From Sedimenticola sp. (lineage in GTDB: Bacteria; Pseudomonadota; Gammaproteobacteria; Chromatiales; Chromatiaceae): a stretch of 17,486 bases of DNA. Shown here piece after piece: positions 16,116 to 17,486 of this stretch. The first letter of the stretch is position 1, and every line of letters starts with the position of its first letter. The stretch lies in NCBI GenBank assembly GCA_030619405.1, contig JAUXBK010000025.1, positions 1 to 17,486 of the forward strand, written 5' to 3'. Both the position numbers and the translations under genes were made by a program. The notes beneath the pieces are model-generated. The model had not been told where the DNA came from and ran no database searches. It was given only the letters and a program-made list of their open reading frames with translations.

Positions 16116-16245
16116 TTGAAAACCTGTTTTCTGATTGTTCGCCCAATTCTTTCATAATCTCACCAATACAGGCAACCACCCCATTTCCCACCGGGTCTGT
16201 CCGGATCGGGTAGAATCACCCGACTACTCTAAATTGTCTAACCTA

Positions 16246-16261
16246 GGAGCAACTACCTTTG
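16246..16261 (+). promoter_or_regulatory. Ribosome-binding site and TTG start of the HAD gene
   Basis: AGGAG (16246-16250) is 8 bp before the TTG at 16259, immediately followed by the conserved ALAIFDLDNTL. TAGAAT at 16211-16216 is a possible -10, with no clear -35. Confidence 0.6.
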
Positions 16262-16963
16262 GCACTGGCCATCTTCGACCTCGACAATACCCTTCTGGGC
16301 GGGGATTCCGACTATCTCTGGGGCACCTTCCTGGCCGAAACCGGTGTGGTGGACAGGGAATTCTACCAGCGGGAGAACGCCCGCTTCTTCCGGGAGTACA
16401 CTGCGGGGACCCTGGACATCCACGAATTCCTCCGTTTCTCCCTGCGTCCCCTGAGTGAACACCCGATGACCGAGCTGCGGGCATGGCGGGATCGGTTTCT
16501 GCAGGAGCGGATAGACCCCATTATCCTGCCACAGGCAAGGGAACTGGTGGAGAAGCACCGGCAGGCCGGCGATACGCTGATGATCATCACCGCCACCAAC
16601 GCCTTCGTCACCACACCGATCGCCGAGCGGCTGGGCATCCCCCACCTGATCGCCACCGACCCCGAGATCGAGGATGGCCGTTATACCGGGGAGGTGGCCG
16701 GCCTGCCCACCTTTCAGGGGGGAAAGGTGGAACGTCTGAACCAGTGGCTGGAGGAGAACGACCGGGGATTGTCCGGAAGCAGCTTCTACAGCGACTCTCA
16801 CAACGACATTCCGCTGCTGGAACGGGTGGAAAAACCGGTGGCCGTGGATCCGGACGCAGGGCTGGCCGCCCACGCCACCAGGCAGGGGTGGCCGATCATC
16901 AGCCTGAGGGGAGGTGAAGACGTAGGACCGGGGACCGAGGACCGAGGACCGAAAACAGGATGA
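16259..16963 (+). CDS. HAD-superfamily hydrolase, subfamily IB (SerB-like phosphatase)
   Basis: The 234-residue product shows the HAD motifs. Motif I is AIFDLDNTLL, with nucleophile D7 and acid D9. Motif II is LMIITATNAFVTTPIAERLG. Motif III/IV is SFYSDSHNDIPLLERV. A helical cap lies between I and II, as in subfamily IB phosphatases related to phosphoserine phosphatase and histidinol-phosphate phosphatase. The exact substrate is not determinable. A HAD gene divergent from rppH-ptsP is a known neighbourhood in gammaproteobacteria. TTG start with a good AGGAG. The last ~14 residues (DVGPGTEDRGPKTG) are read from a GGACCGA heptamer array and look like an acquired tail; the conserved domain ends before it, around LRGGE. 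Confidence 0.9.
   Translation: MALAIFDLDNTLLGGDSDYLWGTFLAETGVVDREFYQRENARFFREYTAGTLDIHEFLRFSLRPLSEHPMTELRAWRDRFLQERIDPIILPQARELVEKHRQAGDTLMIITATNAFVTTPIAERLGIPHLIATDPEIEDGRYTGEVAGLPTFQGGKVERLNQWLEENDRGLSGSSFYSDSHNDIPLLERVEKPVAVDPDAGLAAHATRQGWPIISLRGGEDVGPGTEDRGPKTG
16925..16952. repeat. Heptamer array GGACCGA inside the 3' end of the HAD gene
   Basis: The four units are GGACCGG, GGACCGA, GGACCGA and GGACCGA. The period is 7, so the frame shifts with each unit and the coded tail is not itself a simple peptide repeat. The TGA stop lies 8 bp beyond the array. Confidence 0.85.
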
Positions 16964-17014
16964 CGGAGCCATAGACAAGCAAGGCGCGTAATTTAATCTT
17001 TTCCAAGCCCCTAA

Positions 17015-17091
17015 GGGCTCGCGCCAGAATAAGTTTACATTTACGGGCGCCTCGACGCCCCAAATCCGGTAACTTATTACTGTGCAAGCCC
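17015..17091. mobile_element. 77-bp M1-family palindromic element
   Basis: The left end GGGCTCGCGCCAGAATAAGT and the reverse-complemented right end GGGCTTGCACAGTAATAAGT are imperfect terminal inverted repeats. The centre adds the GGGCGCCTCGACGCCC palindrome. The right half matches M1 (1019-1067) over about 49 bp almost perfectly. TAA and TCA flank it, so any TNA-type target duplication has diverged. It could fold into a long hairpin downstream of the HAD gene. Confidence 0.75.
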
Positions 17092-17125
17092 TCAGTCCCG
17101 GTGCGATGCCAACTGATTCCGGCGC

Positions 17126-17141
17126 GCACCGCAAACGGTGC
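17126..17141. repeat. Small GC-rich hairpin, REP-like
   Basis: GCACCG, loop CAAA and CGGTGC form a perfect 6-bp stem. The following CACACCCTAC resembles the outer part of GTAGGGTGCG-type dispersed repeats known from many proteobacteria. Weak evidence. Confidence 0.35.
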
Positions 17142-17187
17142 ACACCCTACTACAGACTTCGCCATTTCCATCTAAAATCGTCTTAAT

Positions 17188-17257
17188 AAATGGACAGGAT
17201 TTACAGGTTTATGTAGTTCTGTAAATCCTGAACAATCCTGTAAATCCTGTCATTTTT
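17188..17257. repeat. 70-bp inverted element with ACAGGATTT units
   Basis: The left arm AAATGGACAGGATTTACAGG pairs with right-arm CCTGTAAATCCTGTCATTT (one-base difference). The right side holds three 9-10 bp tandem units of TCCTGTAAA type. It has the same plan as M3-M5 (inverted arms built from short tandem units) but is smaller. Confidence 0.65.
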
Positions 17258-17390
17258 TTGGTGCCCGCACCGGGCTGTCCTCGTTGCAGAGTGTCCAATT
17301 TTCGTCTGAAAATGCATTTTTTTATTAGAACTATTAAGTTATATATCCCTGACTAATCATGGTGTTGAGGTCTGTACTACGGGTTATCCA

Positions 17391-17486
17391 CTGTCTTCCG
17401 TCTTCTGTCTTCTGTCTTCTGCCCCCTGTCTTCTGTCCCCTGTCCCCTGTCTTCTGTATCCTGTCTTCTGCTTGCCGCTCTCTGCC
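17391..17486. repeat. Heptamer array CTGTCTT, at least 13 units, cut by the window end
   Basis: Thirteen consecutive 7-bp units can be phased from 17391 to 17481 (CTGTCTT, CCGTCTT, CTGTCTT, CTGTCTT, CTGCCCC, CTGTCTT, CTGTCCC and so on), with a partial unit at the edge. The first bases CTG are kept most strongly and the last three positions vary. It is the longest array in the window. Confidence 0.9.

Larger units (their letters stand above)
16964..17486. other. Gene-free repeat cluster at the right edge
   Basis: No supported gene is found in 523 bp. It holds an M1-like palindrome (17015-17091), a GC hairpin (17126-17141), an inverted ACAGGATTT element (17188-17257), about 130 bp of AT-rich unassigned sequence (17258-17390) and a long heptamer array that reaches the window edge. 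Confidence 0.75.

Noticed and set aside
16253..17143. 296-codon minus-strand frame over the HAD gene and repeats
   Set aside because: No recognisable motif; it spans the repeat cluster and is antisense to the HAD motifs.
17391..17486. CRISPR-like array
   Set aside because: Units are 7 bp with no spacers; it is a simple tandem repeat and no cas gene is present.

Overview
The window looks like a chromosomal piece of a free-living or symbiotic gammaproteobacterium, probably a Chromatiales-type relative (inference from protein signatures, a consensus gammaproteobacterial LexA box and gene order; the genus cannot be fixed by eye). It carries about a dozen housekeeping or stress genes of even, fairly GC-rich composition. 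Nearly every gap between them is filled with short dispersed repeats. No rRNA, tRNA or CRISPR array was found.

Left part (1-3936): the N-terminus of a BT1/MFS-type transporter (minus), a decayed REP-associated (Y1) transposase fragment (minus), and a 58-residue membrane protein (minus). These are followed by a two-gene plus-strand unit: a cNMP-binding/CBS/DUF294 protein and a DnaQ-type 3'-5' exonuclease. That pair usually travels with acetate-activation genes, and acs (acetyl-CoA synthetase) does follow on the same strand at 4297-6243. No acetate transporter is present in the window.

Middle (6244-10474): a NYN-domain protein with a C-terminal cold-shock-like domain faces a convergent minus-strand SOS operon, lexA-imuA-imuB. 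The operon is headed by two identical tandem LexA boxes. The usual third mutasome partner, dnaE2/imuC, does not follow imuB.

Right part (10557-16963): a two-gene ABC-2 exporter (ATPase and permease) is split by a 240-bp inverted-repeat element. It is followed by the minus-strand pair rppH-ptsP (RNA 5'-pyrophosphohydrolase and the GAF-containing nitrogen PTS enzyme I) and a divergent HAD-family phosphatase. The last 520 bp is a pile of repeats.

The most unusual content is the repeats. At least four kinds of 75-500 bp elements have long imperfect terminal inverted repeats, and several of those termini are themselves short-unit (7-10 bp) tandem repeats. One 192-bp element with a perfect 8-bp target duplication sits nested inside a second element bounded by inverted heptamer arrays. 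Five heptanucleotide arrays with four different unit sequences occur; two of them encode the C-terminal tails of ImuA and of the HAD protein.
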